Positions 17,335-27,873 of a stretch of DNA of 64,000 nt are shown here, piece by piece. Source of the stretch: Bacteroidota bacterium (GTDB lineage: Bacteria > Bacteroidota > Bacteroidia > Cytophagales > Cytophagaceae); assembly GCA_023458555.1 (NCBI GenBank), contig JAEWYS010000014.1, positions 310,001-374,000 on the forward strand. The letters are read 5' to 3'. Position 1 is the first letter of the stretch. Every line of letters begins with the position of its first letter. Under the pieces are notes generated by a model that was not told the DNA's origin, ran no database searches, and worked only from the letters and a program-made list of their open reading frames with translations. Made by a program: the position numbers and the translations under genes.

Positions 17335-19572
17335 TTACTTGACTTTAAGAAAAGACGAAAGCGCATTGGGACTTCCTACAACCCAAACAATATCTCCGAT
17401 CTCGAAAACCATGGAAGAATCGGGATTAAGGATACGAACTCCGTTTCGCTCGATTCCTACTATCAGTGAACTGGTCGTCTCTTTAATTCCGCTGGCCCGT
17501 ATACTTCTGGCAACGAGCGGGGAACCTTCTTCTATGACAATTTTCTGCAAATCCGGAAAGTTATTGTTAGCTATAACACCGTCATCTATAGTCTGCGAAA
17601 CTTCAATAAAGGGTTTAATAGTATCCAGCTGCTCATCGGTACCGATTACAAACATCTTATCTCCGGGATAGATACGCTCATCTCTTCCGGGTATGGGTAT
17701 AGTAAAACCCTGACGCTCGATCAGCGCTATATTTATCCCGTACTTTTCCCGTATGGCAAGCTCAGCCAGAGTTCTGCCCAGAAAAGGTGACTTGGGGGAT
17801 ACTTTCAGCTTGGTAAGATGTCCATCCCAGGGTACGATTTTGGGCACGTTATCTTTAGCCATGGCCGAACGCTCAAGATCGGTAAGATTATACAGAAAAC
17901 GACTCTCAATCTTATTGTAAAACAACTGAATAACATGAGAAAAGTATAGTATTACGGTGGCTACCACAGCTGAGATTATGATAATGCCAATCCAGTTACT
18001 TACATACTGACTGATCATCACCACACAGAAGGCAATCCCTATGGCTGCTCTTACTATATTGATAGCGATCAGGGGCCCCCGGCTAAACTTGGTATTTTCC
18101 CATAAATGATAATAGGCTGTCTCTTTTACCTTTCGGATCGCCAGCGCCCAGATAAAAGGAGCAATCAGCACAAAGGAAATGGCCAGTGTAATATAGCCGG
18201 AGTTTTCAATATTGATGAATGTGTTGATCGCCGGGAAAAGATAATTGGTACTAAGAATGATTACGGCCGAAATAATAACCGAGTGAATCATTACATTATA
18301 TATATTGGCTTTGACCAATACCTGCCAGTCAGAGACCGCATTGATTACCTGAGTGGTATTACTATATTTATTAAGATTGTTCATCCACTTTTGTGGAAGT
18401 GTACGCTCGACATACTTTGATACCGGTTCTGAAACTTTGATCAGATAAGGAGTAGTAAGGGTGGTGATCGCGGACACGGCGACTGTTATCGGATACAGAA
18501 AGCTCTCAGTTACTCCCAATGTAAGCCCCAGAGAAGCGATAATAAAGGAAAATTCCCCTATCTGCGAAACGCTTAGGCCTGTCTGTATAGAATGCTTTAA
18601 GGTTTGTCCGGAGATCAACGCACCGCTGGAAGTACTGATGGCTTTTCCAACAATAGTAACCAGTGTGATTATCAATATGGGGAAAGAATATTCAACAAGT
18701 ACAGTGGGATCTATCAGCATACCTACTGATACGAAGAAAACAGCGGCAAATAAATCTTTAACCGGGCGCAGTAAGTGCTCGATCTTATGCCCGTATGAGG
18801 TTTCTGCCAGTATAGATCCCATTACAAATGCTCCAAGAGCTGCCGACAATCCCACATGAGTTGAAAAAACCACCATTAAAAGGCAGAAGGCAATGGAAAT
18901 AATAAGTATTGTCTCCTCATTCAGTATTTTTCTGACCCTGTTAAGAAATGTAGGTAATATAAAAATACCGGATATAAACCACAAAATAAGGAAGAAAGCC
19001 AGTTTCAGAATCGACATGAGCATTTCCTCTCCGGCAAATTGCTGAGTAACAGCAATGGTTGATAAAAGCACAAGTAACAGAATGGCCACAAGGTCTTCCA
19101 CAATCAGAATTCCGAATACGAGCGTCGCAAACTTTTGAGTCTTTACACCAAGCTCATCAAAAGCCCTGATAATAATAGTTGTCGAAGATACCGATAGCAA
19201 ACCTCCTAAAAAAATACTATCCATAGTTGACCATCCCAGAAACTTTCCGGTAAAATAGCCCAGCACGATCATAACGACCGCTTCCACAATCGCAGCAATA
19301 GAAGATGCCCCCCCTACCTTGGCCAGCTTCTTAAAGCTAAACTCAAGCCCCAGACTGAACAGGAGAAAAATAACTCCGATTTCTGCCCATACCTGTATAC
19401 TATTGGTATCAGTAACAGTGGGAATTATGGAAATATGTGGGCCTACCAGAAAACCGGCGAGAATATACCCCAATACGACCGGTTGATTAATTTTTTTAAA
19501 GATAAGACTAAAAATTCCGCCAGCACCCAGTATCAATGCCAGATCTACAATCAAAGGGGGTAAATGAACCAT
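17335..19572 (-). CDS. KefB-like (CPA2) monovalent cation:proton antiporter with TrkA-C domains
   Basis: 745 residues. Residues 1 to about 390 form the Na+/H+-exchanger membrane domain with about 12 helices and CPA2 motifs (GYILAGFLVGPH, LLFSLGLEFSFKKL, SVSSTTIIIRAFDE, ILIVEDLVAILLL, GLSVSQIGEFSFI). A second membrane block of four helices at about 420-560 is followed by two TrkA-C/RCK-C domains (about 590-665 and 670-745; LAELAIREKYGINIALIER and GIKETTSSLIVGIERNG). These read nucleotides or pH and gate K+ or Na+ exchange. The separate Rossmann TrkA-N domain found in KefB/KefC is missing. Single-gene unit; substrate ion unproven. Confidence 0.88.
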   Translation of the reverse strand: MVHLPPLIVDLALILGAGGIFSLIFKKINQPVVLGYILAGFLVGPHISIIPTVTDTNSIQVWAEIGVIFLLFSLGLEFSFKKLAKVGGASSIAAIVEAVVMIVLGYFTGKFLGWSTMDSIFLGGLLSVSSTTIIIRAFDELGVKTQKFATLVFGILIVEDLVAILLLVLLSTIAVTQQFAGEEMLMSILKLAFFLILWFISGIFILPTFLNRVRKILNEETILIISIAFCLLMVVFSTHVGLSAALGAFVMGSILAETSYGHKIEHLLRPVKDLFAAVFFVSVGMLIDPTVLVEYSFPILIITLVTIVGKAISTSSGALISGQTLKHSIQTGLSVSQIGEFSFIIASLGLTLGVTESFLYPITVAVSAITTLTTPYLIKVSEPVSKYVERTLPQKWMNNLNKYSNTTQVINAVSDWQVLVKANIYNVMIHSVIISAVIILSTNYLFPAINTFINIENSGYITLAISFVLIAPFIWALAIRKVKETAYYHLWENTKFSRGPLIAINIVRAAIGIAFCVVMISQYVSNWIGIIIISAVVATVILYFSHVIQLFYNKIESRFLYNLTDLERSAMAKDNVPKIVPWDGHLTKLKVSPKSPFLGRTLAELAIREKYGINIALIERQGFTIPIPGRDERIYPGDKMFVIGTDEQLDTIKPFIEVSQTIDDGVIANNNFPDLQKIVIEEGSPLVARSIRASGIKETTSSLIVGIERNGVRILNPDSSMVFEIGDIVWVVGSPNALSSFLKVK

Positions 19573-20077
19573 ATTTAATTAATACTAAAAACTTATTATA
19601 AAACTTCTACTCATCTCTATCGCCCATAGCAAAAATAGTGCGGTGAATCACCTCTCAGGCAAAATATTCTCGTCTTAACAGGAATTTTTCATACCTCGTT
19701 TCATATGCAGCATCAGGGTTTCATACCTGGAGAACAATGAAGTATACTCATAAAACTTCAAAAAATAAATAATCTCTTAAAATATCTCAGAAATATTTTC
19801 ACTGATTGCTTTATACCAGCAAGTTTGTCTTCTTTCTCCACCGGAACTCTTTGTCTGAACCAGTTATCTGTGTATCACGTTTTTTCTACAATATCCTCCG
19901 TTCCTGCTCACTTCATCTGCGTTTACCTATTTATCTTAAACATTCTAAAAAAACAGGGTTTTCCAAATAGGAGTAAAGTTCACATAGTATCCAATCCTTT
20001 ATTTTCCCGTAAAAGTTAAATATCTTCAAAAATATTTCCCATTCTGTTCTTCCGTTTAATTTAAAGGAGTCATCATT
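19573..20077. other. Intergenic region between antiporter and DUF1800 genes
   Basis: About 500 bases, AT-rich, without a supported gene. It must hold divergent promoters but no good TAnnTTTG match was picked out. A Shine-Dalgarno-like AAAGGAG lies at about 20063-20069, 9 bases before the TTG start of the DUF1800 gene. Confidence 0.3.
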
Positions 20078-21895
20078 TTGAGCAACGCAGACAACAACAT
20101 GACAACGGGGCATCAGCCGGCCAAAGGGAAGTCTGGTCAGGATCCTCTGTTGAAAAACATGAGTCCCAGACTGACTCACAGCTCCAGAAGCAGAACCACT
20201 TCTTCATATCCATCCATCACATCCGGACTTGAGCCATATAACGGAGCGTTTGGCAGAACGCAGCTTATTCATCTGTTGCGAAGAACCATGTTTGGTATTA
20301 AAAGGGCGGATCTCGACTACTTTGAAGGCCAATCATTGAATGAAGTAGTTGACGAGCTGCTGATATTTCCCACAGCTATTCCTTCCGAACCTCTTATGTG
20401 GTATACCTCCGAAGGTACAGGAAATCCAGGTACAGACTGGGCAGGAGTAAAACAGGGAGAAACCTGGCCAGGCAGACTACTTCCGCCCAATAACCTTCCG
20501 GCCTCCACCGATAATTACTGGCGTGGAGAATCTGTCAGACACTGGAATATAGGTCTGGCCGTCAATCAGGGAAGGAGTGTCTACGAAAAAATTGTTCTTT
20601 TCTGGCACAACCATTTTCCTGTCAGCGCCAGCAGTGTAGATATTTCAGAAAGAACTTTTCAGTATTCTAAAATGCTGCGTGAAAATGCCAATGCAAGCCT
20701 GAAAGATCTGGCGGTAAAAATCACCAAAGACCTGGCCATGTTATCGTATCTTAACGGTGAGGTAAATACCCGTTTTACCCCTGATGAAAACTACGCAAGG
20801 GAAATTCAGGAGCTTTTCATCATTGGCAAAGAGCTGCCTTTTGATCAGCGGTATACGGAAGATGATGTAAAAGCTGCCGCCAGGCTGCTCACAGGGCATC
20901 AGAATGTATCGTCCAGCTATCTGGAAGCAAAATACGGATTTGTCAGTTACAATCATGACACCAGCGACAAACAGTTTTCTGCTTTTTATGGAAACACGGT
21001 GATAAAAGGAAGATCCGGAGTGGATGCTGGCGATCTGGAACTGGACGATTTTATCACCATGCTTTTTGATGATACACAGCCGCTGCCGTCTCCCAATAGC
21101 CATCTGACCAGAGCTGATGTAATAGCTGATTACATTGTCAAAAAAATCTATCGTTTCTTCGTCTATTATGATATCGATGACAACATACTTACCAATGTCA
21201 TAAAACCGCTGGCCGATATATATAAGAACAACAATTTTACTATAAAACCCGTACTTGAGGCCTTATTTAAGAGCGAGCATTTCTTTGATGCAGAAAACAT
21301 GCGCTGCTATATCAAACAACCAATGGATGTGGTACTTGGTCTGATGCGTACACTGGATATAGACTATCACAGAGAAGATACCGTAACTCAATACAATACG
21401 TATTGGACTATGAATTACCGGACCAGTGAAATGCAGCAGGGTTATCTTGAGCCGCCTAATGTATCCGGCTGGTCTCCGTTTTACCAGTCGCCGCAGTTTC
21501 ATAAGCTCTGGATTAACTCCGACACATTGCCCAAACGTCAGGAATACGCAAGACTATTAATCAGTAACTGGGGCCTCTGGAGCTTTAATTACACTCCCCA
21601 ACTACGCCTGGATCATATTGGTTTTGTAAAAACACTCAAAAATCCGGAAAACCCCAATGCAATTATAGATCAGCTGGAAGAGTTGCTTCTTGGCAGAAAG
21701 CTGACCGCAGCACATAAGCAAAAGCTTAAACAGGATACACTTCTTTACGGGCAGGTTACCGACAACTACTGGACCTATGCCTGGCAAAACGGAATAAAGG
21801 AAAACGCAACAGAAGAGCAAAAAAATACCGTTGTCTACCTTTTGGTATTGCTTTTTGACTATATGGTACGACTGGAAGAATTTCAATTGATGTAA
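20078..21895 (+). CDS. DUF1800 family protein
   Basis: 605 residues. A TTG at 20078 is preceded at 9 bases by AAAGGAG; an in-frame ATG at 20099 is the alternative. No classical signal peptide is evident; the first 45 residues are basic and Ser/Thr-rich. The DUF1800 core starts with FGRTQLIHLLRRTMFG and includes WHNHFPVS, NYAREIQELF and a late LEPPNVSGW. DUF1800 proteins are large proteins of unknown biochemical role, found in Planctomycetes and Bacteroidota, nearly always beside a DUF1501 gene, as here 16 bases downstream. An extracellular or envelope function is suspected from the partner, not shown by the sequence. Confidence 0.9.
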   Translation: MSNADNNMTTGHQPAKGKSGQDPLLKNMSPRLTHSSRSRTTSSYPSITSGLEPYNGAFGRTQLIHLLRRTMFGIKRADLDYFEGQSLNEVVDELLIFPTAIPSEPLMWYTSEGTGNPGTDWAGVKQGETWPGRLLPPNNLPASTDNYWRGESVRHWNIGLAVNQGRSVYEKIVLFWHNHFPVSASSVDISERTFQYSKMLRENANASLKDLAVKITKDLAMLSYLNGEVNTRFTPDENYAREIQELFIIGKELPFDQRYTEDDVKAAARLLTGHQNVSSSYLEAKYGFVSYNHDTSDKQFSAFYGNTVIKGRSGVDAGDLELDDFITMLFDDTQPLPSPNSHLTRADVIADYIVKKIYRFFVYYDIDDNILTNVIKPLADIYKNNNFTIKPVLEALFKSEHFFDAENMRCYIKQPMDVVLGLMRTLDIDYHREDTVTQYNTYWTMNYRTSEMQQGYLEPPNVSGWSPFYQSPQFHKLWINSDTLPKRQEYARLLISNWGLWSFNYTPQLRLDHIGFVKTLKNPENPNAIIDQLEELLLGRKLTAAHKQKLKQDTLLYGQVTDNYWTYAWQNGIKENATEEQKNTVVYLLVLLFDYMVRLEEFQLM

Positions 21896-21911
21896 AACCA
21901 ACCGGAGCGGC

Positions 21912-23528
21912 ATGAACAGAAGAAAATTTGTAGGAAACTCAATTAAAGCCTGCGTTTCCACTTTATTTATAGATCAGATCACCAATTCAGCATTTGCCAG
22001 CTCATCACTGGTAAAAGCGATACTGGGATCCTGCAACGACAATATTCTGGTTATTGTACAGCTGGCAGGTGGCAACGATGGTCTCAATACCGTCATTCCT
22101 ATGGATCAGTACTCCGGAGCGCTGGCGCTGCCCAACAGTCAGGGCGGGCGATCCAATATTCTGATTCCGGAAGACAAAGTATTACGTCTTTCAGGTCTGC
22201 CCGATACAGCCTTTCATCCCTCTATGTCCGGTCTGAGAGATCTTTATAATAGCTCCAATCTGAGCTTTGTTCAGGCTTGCGGGTATCCCAATCCGGATTT
22301 TTCCCATTTCCGGTCTACTGATATATGGATGACAGCATCCGATTCGAATCAGTTTTTGAAAACCGGCTGGATCGGCCGGAATATTGAAGAGCTGTACCCA
22401 GGCTTCCCCAATGGTTTCCCCAGTGAAGAATATCCGGACCCGCTGGCCATACAGATCGGCTCAACCGTAGCTCTGGCTTTTGAGGGAAACACAGCTTCTA
22501 CAGCATTGGCAGTAACGAATATCTCAGAGAAGTATGAATTGCTCGGAGGATTTGGAGATATGGCTGAAGCTAATACCCGGTCGGGCACAGAGTTAGCCTT
22601 TATAAGAGGAGTAGCTATCGATACGGACAAATACAATGCCCGCATCGTGACAGCAGCCAATAAGCAAAGCTCTAACCTTTCGTCCCTGTATGGCACTGCT
22701 ACAGAAGTAGAAAATAACCCATTGGCTCAGCAACTGCAAAATGTTGCCAGACTGATCAAAGGCGGTCTGAAAACCAGGGTATACATGGTATCCATGACAG
22801 GATTTGATACCCATGCTTCACAAACGGAATCTGATACCACCAAAGGAATTCATGCCAGTCTGCTGGAGAAGGTTTCCAAAGCCATCAGTGGCTTTCAGGA
22901 CGATCTGATCAAAATGGGCGTGAATAATAAAGTTACCGGACTCGTATTTTCAGAATTCGGGCGAAGAGTCAATTCCAATGGATCGTTCGGATCTGACCAC
23001 GGTACAGCTATGCCGGTGATGCTTTTCGGTACCGAGCTAAAAGGCGGTATGTACGGAAGCAACCCGGAGCTCAGGTCCGGCAACAAAGTACTGGACAATG
23101 TTGCCATGCAGCATGACTTCCGGAGTGTTTACTATTCCCTTCTCAAAGACTGGTTCTGCCTTTCAGGTGCCCAGCTGAGCAATATTTTCGGCAGCAAATC
23201 ATATGAATACATCAGTCTGTTTAACAACAATGTTACAGGTATTAATAACGCAGACTGGTTCGAAGCTGACCGAATCAATAATCTGGTACAAGTCTATCCT
23301 AATCCGGTCAGCGATCAGGGCCGGATAGAATTTACGACCAATGGCGGTCATATATTGATTGAAGTTGTCGACACTTTTGGCAATACCCTGGCAACTGTAC
23401 TGAATAAAAAAGTAAATGCCGGCAGGCATACTGTAAACCTTGAAAGAGGCAACCTGACAACCGGTTTGTATCTGATACGGATGAGGAAGGATGATTTTGT
23501 TAACAGCCAAAAGGTAATCCTAAAATAA
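21912..23528 (+). CDS. DUF1501 protein with Tat-like signal and T9SS type-A sorting domain
   Basis: 538 residues, ATG 16 bases after the DUF1800 stop. The N-terminus MNRRKFVGNSIKACVSTLF resembles a twin-arginine signal. The body is DUF1501, distantly related to sulfatase/alkaline phosphatase folds: VIVQLAGGNDGLNTVIP, FSHFRSTDIW and SGSDHGTAMPVMLFG-like stretches (here FGSDHGTAMPVMLFG). The last 75 residues are a type IX secretion sorting domain (VQVYPNPVSDQGR ... TGLYLIRMRKDDF). Thus it is probably exported by Tat, folded in the periplasm and then delivered outside by T9SS. Reaction unknown. Confidence 0.9.
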   Translation: MNRRKFVGNSIKACVSTLFIDQITNSAFASSSLVKAILGSCNDNILVIVQLAGGNDGLNTVIPMDQYSGALALPNSQGGRSNILIPEDKVLRLSGLPDTAFHPSMSGLRDLYNSSNLSFVQACGYPNPDFSHFRSTDIWMTASDSNQFLKTGWIGRNIEELYPGFPNGFPSEEYPDPLAIQIGSTVALAFEGNTASTALAVTNISEKYELLGGFGDMAEANTRSGTELAFIRGVAIDTDKYNARIVTAANKQSSNLSSLYGTATEVENNPLAQQLQNVARLIKGGLKTRVYMVSMTGFDTHASQTESDTTKGIHASLLEKVSKAISGFQDDLIKMGVNNKVTGLVFSEFGRRVNSNGSFGSDHGTAMPVMLFGTELKGGMYGSNPELRSGNKVLDNVAMQHDFRSVYYSLLKDWFCLSGAQLSNIFGSKSYEYISLFNNNVTGINNADWFEADRINNLVQVYPNPVSDQGRIEFTTNGGHILIEVVDTFGNTLATVLNKKVNAGRHTVNLERGNLTTGLYLIRMRKDDFVNSQKVILK

Positions 23529-23603
23529 ATAGCTTACAATTAAATCCCAACTACTAGCAAATCACTAAAAATCAATAAATAACTTTATTGTAATAGCAAA
23601 TAA

Positions 23604-23647
23604 AACAACCTTATGTTTATTTTATATTAAATAGACATAAGGTTGTT
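23604..23647 (-). terminator. Terminator between the DUF1501 and SMC operons
   Basis: Perfect 13-base arms at 23604-23616 and 23635-23647 with an AT-rich 18-base loop. On the minus strand it is followed by TTTTATTTG, so it should end the SMC operon; on the plus strand it may also serve the DUF1501 gene. Confidence 0.75.
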
Positions 23648-23663
23648 ACAGCACAGGGTTTAC

Positions 23664-26600
23664 CTACACCTCCACATTAATGCTAAGCAAAGGAATAATC
23701 TTCACATTGCCTGCCGCGTTTTTCCGGAACTTGTACGTATAATTATAATGCGTTTCCAGCTTGCTTTCATTCGGAAGGCCATTAATCAGATAAATATTTC
23801 TTTCTTCTGCAAAGGATATCAGCTCTTTCAGATAGGGAGCCGATATCTGACCCACTTCATCAATAATACAATGTACTTTGAATGACTGTGCCGTACGCTC
23901 CGTAGACTCTTTGATAAAGACATTGAGCAGGGTGATATAAATTACCGCCTTTACCAGCATATCCGTACCGGTAGAGCCGACTTTATCAATTTTTTCAATC
24001 CAGCCGGTATCATTCTTCCCCTCCTTGATCCGGAACCGCAGCTCAAAAAGATCCTGTACCCGTATCTCATCATAATTTTCCTCGGATATGGTCTTTAGCA
24101 AATCATTGAGCAAATCGACTGATCTGCGGTCAATATCCATTTTGTTCCGGTGGTCGGTTGTAAACAAGTTGGTTTCTCCATAAGAGAACGGATGCTGCTC
24201 TCTGAAATCGGCTATTTTCTGCAATTTCCTGAGTACCTTGTTTTCACTATCCTCTGACTTGAGCTTAATATATTCAATCAGCTGAGAGCTTTTGAATGAA
24301 GCCATGCTGAAGTCATTTTCCATTTTGGCAACCATTCGGTTGATCCGGCCTTTGTGATCGGTAAGTGTCTTTACCTTGGTAGCGATCGCGTCAATCAGCA
24401 TACCGTGGCTCTTGGCCACTTCCGCAATGGAAATCTGAATACGGTTTTCATTATAAAAGCTCTGCAACTGACCGGCAAACTGTTCATATTCTGCTTCCGA
24501 TGCCTGAGGATTTACTCTGAAATTAAAGTGATTGTCCGGCCTGAATCTGCCGGCAAATTCTGTAATATGATTTTTGAAGTAGGTAAACTGCTTATGATAT
24601 TCCACATCATTGGACAGCAGCTGGGAACAAAGATCTATAAGACCTGATGTTGTCTGTTCGGGACCGGCCTGCTCGATGATATGTCTCAGACGATCATACA
24701 ATGGCTTTTCTTTAAAATGCCGGTTAAAATGCTCAATTCCCTCCCTGAATTTCCGGTGCACAGCATCCAGCTGCTTCTGTTCTTCGAGAAGCAATGCGCG
24801 CTGTTGTTCAAAAACTGTTTTCTGTGTCAGAAAACGACGGTCTTCTTCGCTCTGAAGCGCTTCCAGACGCTGCTGTTCCTGAACAAACTGATTCATCGGA
24901 TCAAAAAGTTCTCTCTTGTCTTTTATATATTCACTTACCAGCTGGGCATGCTGCTCGATGGTATTCAGCTGCTCATGCAGGGATTCAACTTCCTGTTTCA
25001 GCGCTTTGATCAGGACATCATCAACTCCTGACTTTTTTAGCAGCGATGACTTCTCTCCCTCCAGCTGCTCCCTGCGCTGACGAAACCAGCTGAGTCGTTC
25101 CTCCTTCATTACCGAAAGCTCTTCCGCTTTCTTTTCAAAAGACTTTTTCAGTTCATACAATCGTTCGTTGTAGCGGGCAGTGAGCTCCTTTAACGATTCA
25201 TCAAACGCGCTGGAAAAATCATTCAGCCGGGTCTGAATACGGGACTTTTCATTACGGATCTGTTGTTCCTTTTCATATAATCCGGTTATATCCGCTTCTT
25301 TCTGTGCTTCTCCTTTCTGCTTCCAGTCCAGCAGATCCAGATGGAGCTGCTTTTCCTTCTGCTCATCCTGCTCCTGCTGATAATGATACTGCTCCAGCTC
25401 CTGTCTCAGTTTGCCCGCCTGGCGGCCAAGCGCACCAAGCTGATGCTGTATTTCCTTTTCATGAGTTTCCTGATAGTCAAGAAATTCTGATTGTTTTGTC
25501 GAAATATATTCGCGAAGCTCTGATTTTTCCAATTCAAGCTCTTCGAGCGAACGACAGCGAACATCTACCTCCTCCAGATCAATCTGAATACCATATAAAC
25601 TGTCAGCCAGCCGGCCGGCCAGCCTGGGATTCAGAATTTTGCTGTACAATAGTTCCTCATCACAGACTTTTCCGATTGTATCCAGCCAGCCAGGATAATT
25701 TTCCTGAAGGAAACCGAGAAAGGCTCCCTGATAAACAGCAAGCTTTTCTTCAATGCTCTTTATTTCATCTTCCGCTGCTACAATCTCTTCCCTGTTTTTT
25801 TTCTTAAACTGCTCAAATGACAAATCACCTTTTTCCTGTACATGCTCCGCCTCTTTTTTTACCGTTTCGAGTGCGTTCTGACAAATCGCTACAGAAGAAC
25901 GTATACCAGCTTTCCTGTCTGCGATTTCCTTAAGCTGACGTTGTATTAGCTGGATCTCCGTTTCAAAATATACTTTCCGCTTATATTCCCGGATCTGAAA
26001 CTCCAGGTCCTTAAGATCCAGATTTCCGATGTTCAGCTCCTCTTTCAGCGACTCTATACTTTCCTGATACTTTTCACGCATTGCATCTTTTTCACGGGAT
26101 AGCTGCTCCGTTATCATCGTCTTATCTTCCTGAAACATTCTGTCCAGCTGTAATCCTTTTCCCGCGATTCCGTTTTCAAAATCTTTTTGCTCGTTGTGCA
26201 ATGCGTCCAGCAGCGTTTTAAACTGCTGCTCTGTATCCTGAAAAGAAGCCGTAAGCGTCAGATACTCGGTTTCCCGTGCTTTCAGGGTACGCTGAATATG
26301 CGGACGGCTTTCGGTCAGCCTGAGAAGATCTGTTATATTTTTTTGTTCATAATCTTTCAGCTTTTTCTCCGCGTCCTGCACTTTTCTTCGAAAAACTGCC
26401 TTTTCTCCGATCAGTTCCTCAATGCGCTCCCGAAACAGCGATTCGGCTGAGGCAAAAGTCTGCTGCAGCCCGGTCAGTTCTTTTTCCTTTTCTTTTAGCG
26501 AAGTTTCAAGCTCTTCTTTCCGTGTAGCAGCATATCCCAGTGCGCTTCCAAGCTCGGTAGCCAGCTCTCTCTGACGTTGCTTCAGATTCCGTATCTGACT

Positions 26601-27344
26601 AAAATTATCCTTGATTATATTGGCCCTGTTCGCATTTTCTTTCCGGAAAAACGTCTCTATGTCATGGTATCGTTCACTAAACTGCCTGAGCTGACGCTCA
26701 ATAGTCTTCAGCTCGATTGTTGTATGCTTCGAACTGATTGAGTTGGCAATACAGTCTTTTACAAACTCCGCCTTAATAACCGACTCTGAACTCAGAAATA
26801 TAGCCTGAATTGCCAGCGGTATATTATGATAAAGACTATTCCCTTTCAGCAGGGCAAACGCTTTGTATCGCTTATCAGGATCGGCTCCGTACAGAATATT
26901 CCGATACCGCTCAAAGGTATCAATCTGATCACTGTAGAAGATTTGTTTTTCATTAAATCCGGTCAGAACTTCTTTCAATACCATAGCTTCCTGATCCCGG
27001 ATATACAGATCCGGATCATAAGGATGGTCTATGAACCGATAGCATATTTTATTATTCCTGTATACCATCACATGATATGAACCATCTTCGGTCATCACTT
27101 CATAAATAATATAGGAATTGGGATACTGAAAATAATAATCTTCAAACGATCGTTGTGAACCTGCAATTCCCAATCCCCGGGTATTGGCATTGTAAAAGAA
27201 CAAAATAGCTCTCTGTAACGTGGTTTTCCCCAGATTATTGGTTCCGACAAAACAGGTATTTCCTGCTATTTCAGCGCTGGAATAGTCCGTATTGGCAATA
27301 TTGATAAATGCAATGCGCTTAAGCAGTCGTGTCTTCTCCATCAT
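23664..27344 (-). CDS. MksB/JetC-like SMC ATPase
   Basis: About 1226 residues from ATG 27344; the TTG six bases upstream is not needed. The N-terminal head has Walker A GTNNLGKTT at residues 34-42; the C-terminal head has a signature-like GSTGTDMLVKA and Walker B CIIDEVGQ followed by NGLPNE. Long coiled coils fill about 250-550 and 630-900, around a hinge-like region in the middle (YPGWLDTIGKVCDEELL, SLYGIQIDLEEV). This is the shape of the MksB/MukB/JetC condensin subunit. It overlaps the MksE-like gene by 26 bases and follows the MksF-like gene, the usual order F-E-B. Likely role: ATP-driven DNA loop extrusion for chromosome organisation or plasmid restriction. I see no JetD TOPRIM nuclease gene nearby. 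Confidence 0.8.
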   Translation of the reverse strand: MMEKTRLLKRIAFINIANTDYSSAEIAGNTCFVGTNNLGKTTLQRAILFFYNANTRGLGIAGSQRSFEDYYFQYPNSYIIYEVMTEDGSYHVMVYRNNKICYRFIDHPYDPDLYIRDQEAMVLKEVLTGFNEKQIFYSDQIDTFERYRNILYGADPDKRYKAFALLKGNSLYHNIPLAIQAIFLSSESVIKAEFVKDCIANSISSKHTTIELKTIERQLRQFSERYHDIETFFRKENANRANIIKDNFSQIRNLKQRQRELATELGSALGYAATRKEELETSLKEKEKELTGLQQTFASAESLFRERIEELIGEKAVFRRKVQDAEKKLKDYEQKNITDLLRLTESRPHIQRTLKARETEYLTLTASFQDTEQQFKTLLDALHNEQKDFENGIAGKGLQLDRMFQEDKTMITEQLSREKDAMREKYQESIESLKEELNIGNLDLKDLEFQIREYKRKVYFETEIQLIQRQLKEIADRKAGIRSSVAICQNALETVKKEAEHVQEKGDLSFEQFKKKNREEIVAAEDEIKSIEEKLAVYQGAFLGFLQENYPGWLDTIGKVCDEELLYSKILNPRLAGRLADSLYGIQIDLEEVDVRCRSLEELELEKSELREYISTKQSEFLDYQETHEKEIQHQLGALGRQAGKLRQELEQYHYQQEQDEQKEKQLHLDLLDWKQKGEAQKEADITGLYEKEQQIRNEKSRIQTRLNDFSSAFDESLKELTARYNERLYELKKSFEKKAEELSVMKEERLSWFRQRREQLEGEKSSLLKKSGVDDVLIKALKQEVESLHEQLNTIEQHAQLVSEYIKDKRELFDPMNQFVQEQQRLEALQSEEDRRFLTQKTVFEQQRALLLEEQKQLDAVHRKFREGIEHFNRHFKEKPLYDRLRHIIEQAGPEQTTSGLIDLCSQLLSNDVEYHKQFTYFKNHITEFAGRFRPDNHFNFRVNPQASEAEYEQFAGQLQSFYNENRIQISIAEVAKSHGMLIDAIATKVKTLTDHKGRINRMVAKMENDFSMASFKSSQLIEYIKLKSEDSENKVLRKLQKIADFREQHPFSYGETNLFTTDHRNKMDIDRRSVDLLNDLLKTISEENYDEIRVQDLFELRFRIKEGKNDTGWIEKIDKVGSTGTDMLVKAVIYITLLNVFIKESTERTAQSFKVHCIIDEVGQISAPYLKELISFAEERNIYLINGLPNESKLETHYNYTYKFRKNAAGNVKIIPLLSINVEV

Positions 27345-27873
27345 CGTCAATTGTAATCATTGAAATAATCTGCTCGAGGTAGTGAATCGAATCAAGCACC
27401 TTGTACAGTTCTTCATCTTCTTTTTCCAGAAATCCGGAATTAGCCAGATAATCTGCTATTTCAGCAACTTTATCGATAAGCTTTTCTTTTCTGGAAAGAG
27501 CGAATATCTTTTGTTTCAGACGTTCATTGGTATAGCACTCTTCCGCCACCTGTGATATACGATAGCGCGTACCAGGTACCGGTTTACTATCAAGACAGGA
27601 AAAAAAATCAAGTATATCGATAAAGTGCGCAAACTGCTCCAGTTTTCGCTCTATAGTACCGGCACTTTCATCCGCCTGACTAAAATAGAAATAATTATAT
27701 CCGGTTTCGAGGCTAAAGCCTATATGACTGAAATAGTCCTTTAAAACTGCATGATGCGTTTCATCATTCAGGATTTCATAAAGGCGGGCCTGACTTCCGT
27801 TAGAGCTTATAAACAGACCTTTAGTCAGAATATTGAATATTTCTGCTGTTTGCTTGGGTATATTATTCATCAT
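27319..27873 (-). CDS. MksE/JetB-like condensin subunit
   Basis: 184 residues, ATG at 27873, overlapping the MksF-like stop by one base (TAATG). The sequence fits the winged-helix KITE subunits of MksBEF/Wadjet systems: an N-terminal helix IFNILTKGLFISSN, then LKDYFSHIGFSLETGYNYFYFSQ, and an acidic C-terminal tail. KITE proteins bridge the kleisin and the ATPase heads. The assignment rests on length, pattern and operon position rather than a strong motif; JetB proteins match DUF4194, which I cannot search. Confidence 0.7.
   Translation of the reverse strand: MMNNIPKQTAEIFNILTKGLFISSNGSQARLYEILNDETHHAVLKDYFSHIGFSLETGYNYFYFSQADESAGTIERKLEQFAHFIDILDFFSCLDSKPVPGTRYRISQVAEECYTNERLKQKIFALSRKEKLIDKVAEIADYLANSGFLEKEDEELYKVLDSIHYLEQIISMITIDDDGEDTTA

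Noticed and set aside
25304..25807. Plus-strand open frame of 167 codons within the SMC gene
   Set aside because: It is antisense to the coiled-coil region and its translation is low-complexity Pro/Ala-rich without a known pattern.
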